A DNA stretch of 7,627 nt from Planctomycetota bacterium (GCA_026692885.1 JAPLNJ010000754.1:1-7627); one strand, 5' to 3'. Shown: positions 1-6,402, numbered from the stretch's first letter. Notes: generated by a model from the letters alone, not told the origin. Made by a program: numbers and translations.

Positions 1-125
1 AAATAACTTACCCGTAGGACGGCCCTCCGAGGCCGTCTGGTAAACCAACCTGCGGGACGCAGTGGACGGCCTCGGAGGGCCGTCTTACGGGAAGACCATC
101 CTACATCGGGTTGGGTAAGTTATTT
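1..125. repeat. REP-like doublet nested inside a longer inverted repeat
   Basis: Two nested inverted repeats are visible. The outer arms are 13 bp and perfect: AAATAACTTACCC at 1-13 and its reverse complement at 113-125. The inner arms are 27 bp, at 11-37 and 65-91, with one G-T mismatch (17 against 85). Each inner arm is itself a short hairpin: GACGGCC (18-24 region) pairs with GGCCGTC about six bases later. So two REP-like palindromes stand in opposite orientation, the arrangement called a REPIN in other bacteria. No transposase lies in the window, so mobility is inferred. There is no T-tract, so a Rho-independent terminator is not supported. The window begins exactly at the outer arm, so the repeat may extend further left. 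Confidence 0.8.
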
Positions 126-180
126 CCTTCCGCTCGCCTAACACCGCGAAATGCCATCATCCCGGACTATTCATACTCCT

Positions 181-320
181 GTAGGCCGGAACAAGCAACC
201 GGAAGCACTGCCGGAACTTCGGTCGCTTCCGGCGCGTGGCGTCCGCACCAAGCGGGTTCTTCCTGCGAGCGTCGGTTGCGCCGTTCCGGCATGGCCTTGC
301 GCGACCTCGTTCCGGCCTAC
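181..320. repeat. Palindromic CCGGAA/TTCCGG repeat cluster
   Basis: The ends are a perfect 12-bp inverted repeat, GTAGGCCGGAAC at 181-192 and GTTCCGGCCTAC at 309-320. Inside, CCGGAA occurs three times forward (186, 199, 211) and then TTCCGG three times (227, 284, 310). Two further pairings are possible and exclude each other: CCGGAAGC 199-206 with 225-232, and GCCGGAAC 210-217 with 283-290. The cluster lies beyond the 3' end of the minus-strand esterase gene, so a transcript running past the stop would fold here. It looks like an intergenic REP-type repeat; function unknown. Confidence 0.75.
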
Positions 321-360
321 ATGACTAATCCGGGATCACTATTGGTATCGATCGTCAAGC

Positions 361-388
361 CAGTAACACCTTCACAGTAACACCTTCA
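361..388. repeat. 14-bp tandem duplication overlapping a stop codon
   Basis: CAGTAACACCTTCA is present twice with no gap (361-374 and 375-388). The final TCA of the second unit (386-388) is the TGA stop of the minus-strand esterase gene. Read on the minus strand, the stop is followed by a duplicate of itself and its 11 downstream bases. It is probably a small slippage duplication and does not change the protein. Confidence 0.9.
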
Positions 389-1951
389 CCACGCGTCCGT
401 GCGGAAGGGCAGGGCCGGCAGGCCGTCCTTGTTGAACAGGTTGGCCCAGGGGTGCTGCTGGGAAAAGGCGTAACGGACGGCGGTGGGGTCGGCCACTTTG
501 TCGCTTGTGACCACGACGGTCTCGCCATCAATCTCAGCAACGGCCCAGTGGAACAGGCGATCCTCGCCCGCGACGGCAAAGCCCTGCAGCTTCTCGCCCG
601 GGCGGGACGCCAAACCCTGACCGATGTGCGAGAATTTGATCCGCACCTGACGGCCGTCGATCTCGTGCGATTGGTACGCCGGTCCGTAGATCTCCACTTT
701 CCTTCCGTACACCATGCCCAACGCCACCCGTGCGGCGCGCGCTCCGTAACCGGACTTGTTCACCGGATGCACGCCAGGACCCAAGTCACTGGCCGTGACC
801 ATGGCCGTGTTCGGATAGCGGCTGATGCGAATGTGCGTCTCGCGGTACAGGCCATCGTTCAGGTTGGGCACCGCGGCTGGCAAGGGCGCGAACTTGTCGG
901 CCTTGCTAGTCACCGGATCGCTCGGTTCCCAGGCACAGCCACCACCGCTGGGCTTCTGCACGTGCAAGAACGGGAAGTCGCCCTGGCCCCATTCGGTGCG
1001 CCAGCCGCGAATCAACGCGCCCATCAGGGTATATTGGTCGACGCCCTGGATGGCGGTGCCGCTCTCGCCCTGGTCCCACAGCACGCCCCGCATGCCATAA
1101 GGGATGTACGGACGGATGTGCGCCTCGTAGAGATGGCCGACCTTTCCGCTGCATTCGCCCGGCTTCAGCGGCAGGCTGGGCTTGCGCGGCGGTTGTTTGC
1201 CGTCTAGCTTGGCTTTCTCCGCATCTTTCTCCCACTTTTCCAGCGACTGTTCGTACCTCTTCTGCTCGGCCTCGGCGGAGTAGTGGGCCGCGAACTTCCG
1301 GACGACTTCTTGGCAGGCGGCATCGGCGTGATACGCCTCTTCACTGAGCCAGAACCCGGACGGCGTCCCGCCGACCGCGCCGACCATCAAGCCGACCGGC
1401 ACGTCCAGCTCCTGATGCAAACGCAGGCCGAAGGCGAACAGGATGGCTGAGAAGCCGTTGATGCTCTCGGTCGTCGCTTCTCTCCAGCCGCGACCGCCGC
1501 TACCGATCAGCCGCAGCCGCGGATAGGGTGCGCCCTCTGCCGCCTTGGCCAAGACATCGTCGTTCTGGACGTAACCTTTCACGCCACCCGCCATGTTCGA
1601 CTGGCCCGAGCCGACCCAGACTTCGCCGACCAGCACATCTTCCAACGTCAGTGTGTTGGTCCCCGTGATGGTCAGTGCCGCCGGATCACCGACCTGGAGC
1701 GGATCGAGCTTCACCGACCACTTGCCGCTTTCCTCCGCCACGACGGTCTTCGTTTGGCCACGGAACGTGACGGTGACTTTCTCGCCCGCGGCGGCTGTGC
1801 CCCAGATCGGGACCGGCAGTTCGCGTTGGAGCACCATGTGGCTGCTCAACACGGGCGGCAGCTTGACTTCGGCGCTGGCCGGATGAGCGAGGATCGCCAA
1901 GCCGAAGCAGATGGCAAGGCACACGGCGGAAGTGATCACGTGGTGTCGCAT
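386..1951 (-). CDS. Sialate O-acetylesterase-family (SASA/DUF303) secreted esterase
   Basis: This 521-aa protein belongs to the SGNH-type sialate O-acetylesterase family, which removes O-acetyl groups from sialic acids or other acetylated sugars; the real substrate here is unknown. Residues 1-27 are a typical signal peptide (hydrophobic core, ending PASA), so export is expected. A beta-rich segment (about 28-105) precedes the nucleophile block GQSNM at 116-120, with Ser118 as predicted nucleophile. The WDQGES block is at 292-297, and GVHPVNK at 393-399 supplies the predicted catalytic His395. The C-terminus (WANLFNKDGLPALPFRTD) is typical of full-length members. A charged stretch at about 213-262 is a usual insertion. 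Where many relatives have Asp two residues before the His (DIHP), this one has Gly393, so it may be a variant subfamily. The ATG at 1949-1951 is supported by AGGAGA nine bases upstream. The gene diverges from the cytochrome gene and stands alone. Confidence 0.92.
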   Translation of the reverse strand: MRHHVITSAVCLAICFGLAILAHPASAEVKLPPVLSSHMVLQRELPVPIWGTAAAGEKVTVTFRGQTKTVVAEESGKWSVKLDPLQVGDPAALTITGTNTLTLEDVLVGEVWVGSGQSNMAGGVKGYVQNDDVLAKAAEGAPYPRLRLIGSGGRGWREATTESINGFSAILFAFGLRLHQELDVPVGLMVGAVGGTPSGFWLSEEAYHADAACQEVVRKFAAHYSAEAEQKRYEQSLEKWEKDAEKAKLDGKQPPRKPSLPLKPGECSGKVGHLYEAHIRPYIPYGMRGVLWDQGESGTAIQGVDQYTLMGALIRGWRTEWGQGDFPFLHVQKPSGGGCAWEPSDPVTSKADKFAPLPAAVPNLNDGLYRETHIRISRYPNTAMVTASDLGPGVHPVNKSGYGARAARVALGMVYGRKVEIYGPAYQSHEIDGRQVRIKFSHIGQGLASRPGEKLQGFAVAGEDRLFHWAVAEIDGETVVVTSDKVADPTAVRYAFSQQHPWANLFNKDGLPALPFRTDAW

Positions 1952-1960
1952 GGGGTTCGT

Positions 1961-1966
1961 TCTCCT
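1961..1966 (-). promoter_or_regulatory. Shine-Dalgarno site of the esterase gene
   Basis: TCTCCT on the plus strand reads AGGAGA on the minus strand, nine bases upstream of the ATG. It supports the chosen start. No convincing -35/-10 pair is visible between it and the repeat element that begins at 2094. Confidence 0.7.
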
Positions 1967-2093
1967 GGGAAGCGGTGGTCGAGTTGGACGCCAGATCGCA
2001 TGCCCGAATTCTACAGCATCGGAGTGGCGCCGCCAGCTAGGTCAGTGATTCCGAAGGATGACGGAGGAGCGAACGCAGTTCTATTGAGTTCTA

Positions 2094-2338
2094 GCACCAA
2101 ACGATATTTTGGCCCCTGCGCGCAAAGCATGAGACTTAACGGTTCAGCAGAGACGGGGCGTGAGACAAGGGGTCAGACGTACAGATTTCAGTTTTCGCGG
2201 TTGTGTGCCCAAGCCTAGGGAAAGCCTTCTGCCCGCGAAAACTGAAATCTGTACGTCTGACCCCAGCTGGCGTTCCGTCTCTGCGAAACCGTAAAACCCC
2301 ATGCTTGACACCGACAACCCCGAAAACCGTTTTGGTGC
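2094..2338 (+). mobile_element. MITE-like foldback element, copy A (245 bp)
   Basis: The ends are short imperfect terminal inverted repeats: GCACCAAACG at the left and, read in reverse, GCACCAAAACGG at the right. The whole element is an imperfect palindrome. Its centre is a perfect hairpin (2169-2200 with 2233-2264), and further out the segment near 2131-2155 resembles the reverse complement of about 2275-2303. It has no coding capacity. TA flanks it on both sides (2092-2093 and 2339-2340), and the joined outer bases give CTAG, consistent with insertion into CTAG with TA duplication, as described for IS630-type elements. A second copy in opposite orientation lies at 5395-5638; over 245/244 bases the two differ at 23 positions plus one indel. 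The family assignment is inference, because no transposase is present here. Confidence 0.8.
2169..2264. repeat. Perfect 32-bp-arm hairpin, core of foldback copy A
   Basis: Arm 2169-2200 (starts GGGGTCAGACGTAC, ends TTTTCGCGG) is the exact reverse complement of 2233-2264, separated by a 32-base loop (2201-2232). Both arms match those of copy B with no difference. As RNA it would make a very long uninterrupted duplex; as single-stranded DNA, a strong cruciform. Similar GGGGTC...GACCCC palindromes are often substrates of Y1/RAYT-type enzymes; whether that applies here is not known. Confidence 0.9.
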
Positions 2339-2353
2339 TAGGTTGCCAACGGC

Positions 2354-2445
2354 CTGGGAGGGCGAGGCTCCGGCCCAGCCGGAGCGGGCCGTCGGGGACG
2401 GCCTACGGCTCCGCGGGGTGCCCGCTGGGCCCGTCGCCCTCCCAG
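2354..2445. repeat. GC-rich palindromic intergenic repeat (GGGAGGGCGAGGCTCC type)
   Basis: CTGGGAGGGCGA at 2354-2365 is the exact reverse complement of 2434-2445. Nested inside, GCTCCGGC (2367-2374) pairs with GCCGGAGC (2378-2385) across a three-base loop. The opening motif resembles a repeat often seen between planctomycete genes, from memory rather than a search. It lies between the foldback element and the cytochrome gene and would be part of that gene's 5' leader if transcription starts upstream. No T-tract follows. Confidence 0.7.
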
Positions 2446-2556
2446 TCCCCGTTCTCCCGTTTGCCATGGGCACCTTAGGACTCAAGAATTGTGCCTGCTG
2501 GACAAGCCCGCGCCGCGCTGCGATAAAGCGGAGCTCCGCCGCCCCAACATCCCACC

Positions 2557-2560
2557 GGAG
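2557..2560 (+). promoter_or_regulatory. Shine-Dalgarno site deciding the start of the cytochrome gene
   Basis: GGAG lies nine bases before the ATG at 2570. It favours that ATG over the in-frame TTG at 2489, which would add 27 polar residues in front of an otherwise normal signal peptide. Confidence 0.6.
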
Positions 2561-2569
2561 ATCCTGCTC

Positions 2570-5395
2570 ATGTCGCTGAGAGCCTGCGCCCTGTCTGCTG
2601 CGGTTTGGCTGTGGGGTTCCGTGTGCGCCGTTGGCGGGGCCGGCGAAGTCGTCTGGCTGGACGAATTAGATGTGTCGCTGGCCCACTCCGGTTGGGGCAA
2701 CACGCAGAGCAAGAAATCCATCGGCGGCAATCCGCTGCGACTGGCGGGCAAAACCTACGAACGCGGCATCGGGACGCACCCAATGGGTGCCTTTACCATC
2801 GCGCTGGCCGGCGGTACAAGACGGTTCACCGCCCTGGTGGGTCTGGACGATGAAGTCGGACGGAGCGGCAGCGCCGAGTTCAGAATCGAGGCCGATGGCA
2901 AGCTTCGCTGGACGAGCGGCGTGATACGCGGCGGCGATCCGCCGAAGCCGGTGGATGTCGACCTGACGGGCGTCAAGTCGCTGCGGTTGGTCGTCACCGA
3001 TGGAGGCGATGGCTATGGCAACGATCACGTCGACTGGGTGGACGCCCGGTTCGAAGTCAGCGGTGCTCGCCCCGCAGCTTGCCAGCCTCCGCAGCCATCG
3101 GCCTACGAAGTGGCCCAGGCGGAGTTCTCCAACGAACGGGGCCGCTTCCAGGCGTACCAATCGCAGGTCTTCCGCACGGACGCCCTGATTCTGCCTGCCG
3201 ACCGGGACGGTGTCGACGTGGCGGCGCGGCGAACGGTGGCCCTGTTGGCCCACCTGCAGACCCTGCCTGGCACTAGAAACCTCTCCGCTGAAGCGGTCGC
3301 GCTGCAGGGACTCCAGGCGGAGGTCGCTCGGATCGACGTGGCGGATCCGGACGCGCGGGCTGTCTTGTTCAGCCGCATCGCTACCCTGCGCCGCACCATC
3401 GCCCTGGCCAATCCGCTGCTGAACTTCGATCGCATCTTGTTCATCAAGAAGCATTTCCTGCCGCCCTCGGAGGGGCAGGGCAATCACATGTGCGATCAGT
3501 ATTTCGGTTTTCATGCGATCCGCGCCGGCGGACTGTTTGTCTTGGAGCACCCCTGGGGCGACAGACCGGTCACACGGGACATCTTGGCCGACGCGGTGTG
3601 CGAGAACGGCCGCTTCCAGGGGCAGAAATTGAACGCCGGCGGCTTCTTATCGCCCGATTTATCGTACGACGGCCAGACGATCGTCTTCGCGTACACCGAG
3701 GCCGAACCGACCCGCTATCGCTGGACACCGGAGAGCACGTACCATCTGTTCCAGGTCCGCGTCGACGGTTCGCACCTGCGGCAACTGACCGACGGTCCCT
3801 GGAACGACGTGCATCCCTGCTGGCTGCCCAACGGGCGCATCGCATTTATCTCGGAGCGGCGCGGAGGCTACGGCCGCTGTCATGGCCGGCCGGTGCCCAC
3901 ATACACCCTGCACACGATGAACCCGGACGGCAGCGACATCGTGTGCATCAGCCACCACGAGACGAACGAGTGGCATCCCAGCGTGAACCACGACGGTCTG
4001 CTGGTCTACACGCGCTGGGACTACGTCGACCGCGGTTTCAATCAGGCACACCATCCCTGGCTGACCACGCCCGACGGTTGCGACGCGCGGGCGATGCAGG
4101 GCAACTACGCCCAGAACGGCGGCGACCGGCCGCTCATGGAAATGAATGTGCGGGCGATTCCCGCCTCGCGGAAATATGTCGCCACCGCGGCCGCTCACCA
4201 CGGCCAGGCTTACGGCTCGCTGGTGGTGGTGGACCCGAGCGTGCCGGACGACGACAAGATGGGACCGGTCAAGCGGTTGACACCGGAGGTCCGGTTCCCG
4301 GAGGCCGAAGGGGGCGAGGTCGTGTACGCCACGGCCTGGCCGCTCAGCGAGGAGTTCACCCTGTGCGTCTATGACCCGGACGGCCGGACGCAACGCGGCA
4401 CCCACAACAATTTCGGGATCTACTTGATCGACGCCTTTGGGAACAAAGAGCCGCTCTACCGCGACCCGACGATCTCGTGCCTGAGTCCGCTGCCCCTGCG
4501 CCCGCGAACTGCCCCGCCACGGCTTCCCCACACGACTCTGGTCGGCAGGCCCGCGGTCGCGGAAGACCCCGAACGGGCGCCCGAGATGGCGTCCGCCGCG
4601 GTGATGAATGTTTATGATGGCCTGCTTCCCTGGCCGGAAGACACGCGAATCACCGCCCTGCGGATCATCCAGGTACTGCCCAAGTCCACACCCAGCGCCG
4701 ACAGCCCGCGAATCGGCTACGGCGGCCAGAAGAACGCCCGCGCCGTGCTCGGCACGGTGCCGGTCGAATCCGACGGCAGCGCCCACTTCCGGCTGCCGAC
4801 GGGCAAGCCACTGTTCTTCCAGGTGTTGGACGCTCAGGGTCGCGCCGTGCAGTCGATGCGGAGCGATACCTATGTGCAACCGGGCGAGACTCTCGTCTGC
4901 CTGGGGTGCCACGATCCGCGCGCCCGGCGCCATCCGCCCGAGCGTTTGCCGCTGGCCATACGCCGCCCGCCTGCGGACATCCGGCCCGACGTCGACGGCT
5001 CCTATCCGTTCAGCTTCCCGCGTTTGGTCCAGCCCGTGTTGGACCGTCACTGCATCCGTTGTCACGGCCAGGAACCGAAGGCGCCGGACTTGCGGGCCGG
5101 CGACTGGAAGCGGAATCCCAACCGCTGGTATACGTCGTATCTGAACTTGGAGAAGTACGCCTTCTTCTTTGGCGGCGTCGGTTGGGAGACGCCCCGCACG
5201 ATTCCCGGCAAGTTCGGCGCGCGGGCGTCCAAACTCAACGCACTGCTGGAACGCGACCACTACGGCGTGAAACTTCCGCCCGAGGACGGGCATCGGCTCA
5301 CGCTCTGGTTGGACTGCAATTCCGACTTTTTTGGAGCCTACGAGGAGACCGAGGCCCAAGCCGCGGGGCAAGTCGTGTACCCCTTGATTCATTAG
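2570..5395 (+). CDS. NPCBM-domain, HzsA-related di-heme c-type cytochrome protein
   Basis: This exported protein of 941 aa joins a sugar-binding-type module to a redox part. In order: a signal sequence (about 1-23); an NPCBM/NEW2-type domain (about 27-163; ERGIGTHPMGAF and YGNDHVDWVDARFEV are typical); a helical linker (about 175-285); and a TolB/WD40-like propeller with repeated blade motifs (SYDGQTIVFAYTE, WLPNGRIAFISER, NHDGLLVYTRWD, about 363-505). A region like the middle domain of hydrazine synthase alpha follows, then two heme c motifs: CLGCH (777-781) and CIRCH (828-832). The second sits in a PVLDRHCIRCHG context typical of planctomycete-type cytochromes. In the true HzsA, as I recall, a Tyr four residues after the first CXXCH His binds heme; here it is Ala785, so hydrazine synthesis is not supported. 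Such proteins occur in many non-anammox planctomycetes with no known reaction. The stop codon TAG shares its G with the inserted element downstream, so the C-terminus may have been slightly altered. Confidence 0.88.
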   Translation: MSLRACALSAAVWLWGSVCAVGGAGEVVWLDELDVSLAHSGWGNTQSKKSIGGNPLRLAGKTYERGIGTHPMGAFTIALAGGTRRFTALVGLDDEVGRSGSAEFRIEADGKLRWTSGVIRGGDPPKPVDVDLTGVKSLRLVVTDGGDGYGNDHVDWVDARFEVSGARPAACQPPQPSAYEVAQAEFSNERGRFQAYQSQVFRTDALILPADRDGVDVAARRTVALLAHLQTLPGTRNLSAEAVALQGLQAEVARIDVADPDARAVLFSRIATLRRTIALANPLLNFDRILFIKKHFLPPSEGQGNHMCDQYFGFHAIRAGGLFVLEHPWGDRPVTRDILADAVCENGRFQGQKLNAGGFLSPDLSYDGQTIVFAYTEAEPTRYRWTPESTYHLFQVRVDGSHLRQLTDGPWNDVHPCWLPNGRIAFISERRGGYGRCHGRPVPTYTLHTMNPDGSDIVCISHHETNEWHPSVNHDGLLVYTRWDYVDRGFNQAHHPWLTTPDGCDARAMQGNYAQNGGDRPLMEMNVRAIPASRKYVATAAAHHGQAYGSLVVVDPSVPDDDKMGPVKRLTPEVRFPEAEGGEVVYATAWPLSEEFTLCVYDPDGRTQRGTHNNFGIYLIDAFGNKEPLYRDPTISCLSPLPLRPRTAPPRLPHTTLVGRPAVAEDPERAPEMASAAVMNVYDGLLPWPEDTRITALRIIQVLPKSTPSADSPRIGYGGQKNARAVLGTVPVESDGSAHFRLPTGKPLFFQVLDAQGRAVQSMRSDTYVQPGETLVCLGCHDPRARRHPPERLPLAIRRPPADIRPDVDGSYPFSFPRLVQPVLDRHCIRCHGQEPKAPDLRAGDWKRNPNRWYTSYLNLEKYAFFFGGVGWETPRTIPGKFGARASKLNALLERDHYGVKLPPEDGHRLTLWLDCNSDFFGAYEETEAQAAGQVVYPLIH

Positions 5396-5638
5396 CACCA
5401 AACGGTTTTCGGGATTGTCGGTGTCAAGAATGGGGCTTTACGGTTTCGCATAGACGGACCGCCGGCCGGGGTCAGACGTACAGATTTCAGTTTTCGCGGG
5501 CAGAAGGCTTTTTACGGGTTTGGGCACACGACCGCGAAAACTGAAATCTGTACGTCTGACCCCTTGTCTCGCGCCCTGTCCCTGCTGAACCGTTAAGTCT
5601 CATTCTTTACGCGTAAGGGCGAAAATAACGTTTGGTGC
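5395..5638 (-). mobile_element. MITE-like foldback element, copy B (244 bp, inverted relative to copy A)
   Basis: The reverse complement aligns end to end with the element at 2094-2338: 23 substitutions and one single-base indel near one terminus. The ends read GCACCAAACGG (left) and CGTTTGGTGC (right). The left neighbour is TA (5393-5394), as in copy A, but the right neighbour is AC, so a TA duplication is not preserved. The element starts on the G of the cytochrome stop codon, so it forms the immediate 3' untranslated region of that gene. It has no coding capacity. With copy A it brackets the 2.8-kb cytochrome gene in inverted orientation. Confidence 0.8.
5468..5563. repeat. Perfect 32-bp-arm hairpin, core of foldback copy B
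   Basis: Arm 5468-5499 is the exact reverse complement of 5532-5563, around a 32-base loop (5500-5531). The arms equal those of copy A base for base, while the loops differ at seven of 32 positions. In the cytochrome mRNA this would be a very stable stem about 70 bases after the stop codon; it could protect the 3' end or be cut by RNase III. No T-tract follows, so a classical intrinsic terminator is not claimed. Confidence 0.9.
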
Positions 5639-5931
5639 ACGTAACCACGTTTGGCACCGCGACCACGGCCCACCATCGCGTTGTTCTTGGACAGGTGCTT
5701 GTATCAGCCGGCCCAACCGCTAAACTTTGGGCCTCGCCGCTTGGCCCTTTCCCCTTGGCCCAAGCGAAAGACTTCGAGGCGGGAAACGGCTCCTCCCCGA
5801 ACAGCGAACGGACAGGATGTCGTCGCCCGATCGCACTGCCGGGCAGCTCGCGATCAAATCACTCAGGAAGTTCTAGGGGGCATGTTCGTTTTCGCTTCTT
5901 CCCACCTTGGACAAAAGGGAGTTCTGTCTTG
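5639..5931. other. Intergenic stretch with no clear feature
   Basis: This holds no supported gene. It has a partial echo of the element end (ACGTTTGGCACC at 5647-5658) just past copy B, and a weak 7-bp inverted repeat (CGCTTGG 5738-5744, CCAAGCG 5760-5766). The reading frame of the thioredoxin gene is open back through it to 5632, inside the element, but the translation there is low-complexity and unlike any domain. The promoter of the thioredoxin gene probably lies here, but I see no good -35/-10 pair. Confidence 0.5.
5916..5921 (+). promoter_or_regulatory. Shine-Dalgarno site of the thioredoxin-like gene
   Basis: AGGGAG lies ten bases before the ATG at 5932. With the signal peptide beginning at that ATG, it decides the start against the much longer in-frame extension. 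Confidence 0.65.
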
Positions 5932-6402
5932 ATGAGTCTTACTTTGGCTACGCTACTGCAGTTGACGATGCTGGCGGCTCCCACGGAGGCAGCCGAGACG
6001 GAAACGTACGCCGACGCATATCGAAAAAGCGCAGAAACCGGGCAACCCTTGGTCGTGCTGGTCGGCGCCGAATGGTGTCCGGCGTGTGTGCAAATGAAAC
6101 ACACGATCATCCCCCAACTCAGGCAATTGGGAATTCTGCGCCGTGTGGCCTTCGCCCAGATTGACTTGGATCGGCAACGAGAACTGGGCCAAAAACTCGT
6201 GGGAGGCGGTCCCATCCCGCAATTGATCATCTGCCGCAAAGCCTCCGATGGCTGGCACCGCAAGCGACTGATCGGCGGCCAGAACATGCAGACCGTCGAG
6301 GAGCTGCTGCAAGGAGAAATCGTGGCCTGCCAGGCGGAGCAGAAACGGGTGGCCCAAGGTGAATCGCTCAACCCCGTCGAGAAATCCCCCACGGACGGTT
6401 AG
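5932..6402 (+). CDS. Secreted thioredoxin-fold protein with CPAC active site
   Basis: The protein has 156 aa. Residues 1 to about 21 form a signal peptide (hydrophobic core, ending PTEAA), so the mature protein should act outside the cytoplasm. The active-site motif is WCPAC at 48-52, with Cys49 and Cys52 as the redox pair, preceded by the strand PLVVLVGAE. GPIPQLII at 93-100 supplies the predicted cis-proline (Pro96) facing the active site. The length suits a single thioredoxin domain with a short polar tail (about 135-156). It probably reduces or exchanges disulfides in exported proteins; the partner is unknown. Service to the heme-binding cysteines of the cytochrome encoded upstream is possible but only inferred from adjacency. 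ATG 5932 is chosen for its ribosome site and signal peptide. The gene is separated from both neighbours by repeat-rich gaps, so it is probably transcribed alone. Confidence 0.88.
   Translation: MSLTLATLLQLTMLAAPTEAAETETYADAYRKSAETGQPLVVLVGAEWCPACVQMKHTIIPQLRQLGILRRVAFAQIDLDRQRELGQKLVGGGPIPQLIICRKASDGWHRKRLIGGQNMQTVEELLQGEIVACQAEQKRVAQGESLNPVEKSPTDG

Noticed and set aside
452..1207. Plus-strand open frame (251 codons) opposite the esterase gene
   Set aside because: No domain and an Arg/His/Ala-rich translation; the minus strand carries clear esterase motifs over the same bases.
2094..2338. Small open frames across the foldback element
   Set aside because: They read through palindromic arms and give no recognisable protein; the sequence is better explained as structure-forming repeat.
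2489..2569. TTG start adding 27 residues to the cytochrome protein
   Set aside because: The extension is polar and precedes a normal signal peptide. The ATG at 2570 has a GGAG at suitable spacing.
2570..5395. True hydrazine synthase alpha (anammox)
   Set aside because: It has an NPCBM domain, lacks the Tyr expected after the first CXXCH, and there is no neighbouring beta or gamma subunit.
3659..5401. Long open frame (about 580 codons) on the minus strand opposite the cytochrome gene
   Set aside because: It is a shadow of the GC-rich coding strand. Its translation has no recognisable domain, whereas the plus strand has NPCBM, propeller and CXXCH motifs throughout.
2169..5563. CRISPR array, because of four identical 32-base segments
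   Set aside because: The segments occur as two inverted hairpin pairs about 3 kb apart, not as direct repeats with regular spacers, and no cas gene is present.
5681..5707. Possible promoter (TTGTTC, 15-base spacer, TATCAG) upstream of the thioredoxin-like gene
   Set aside because: Both hexamers are weak and the spacing is short, so it is no better than chance in this sequence.
5632..5931. 100-residue N-terminal extension of the thioredoxin-like protein
   Set aside because: It would start inside the mobile element and shows no domain. The ATG at 5932 has a ribosome site and begins a signal peptide.
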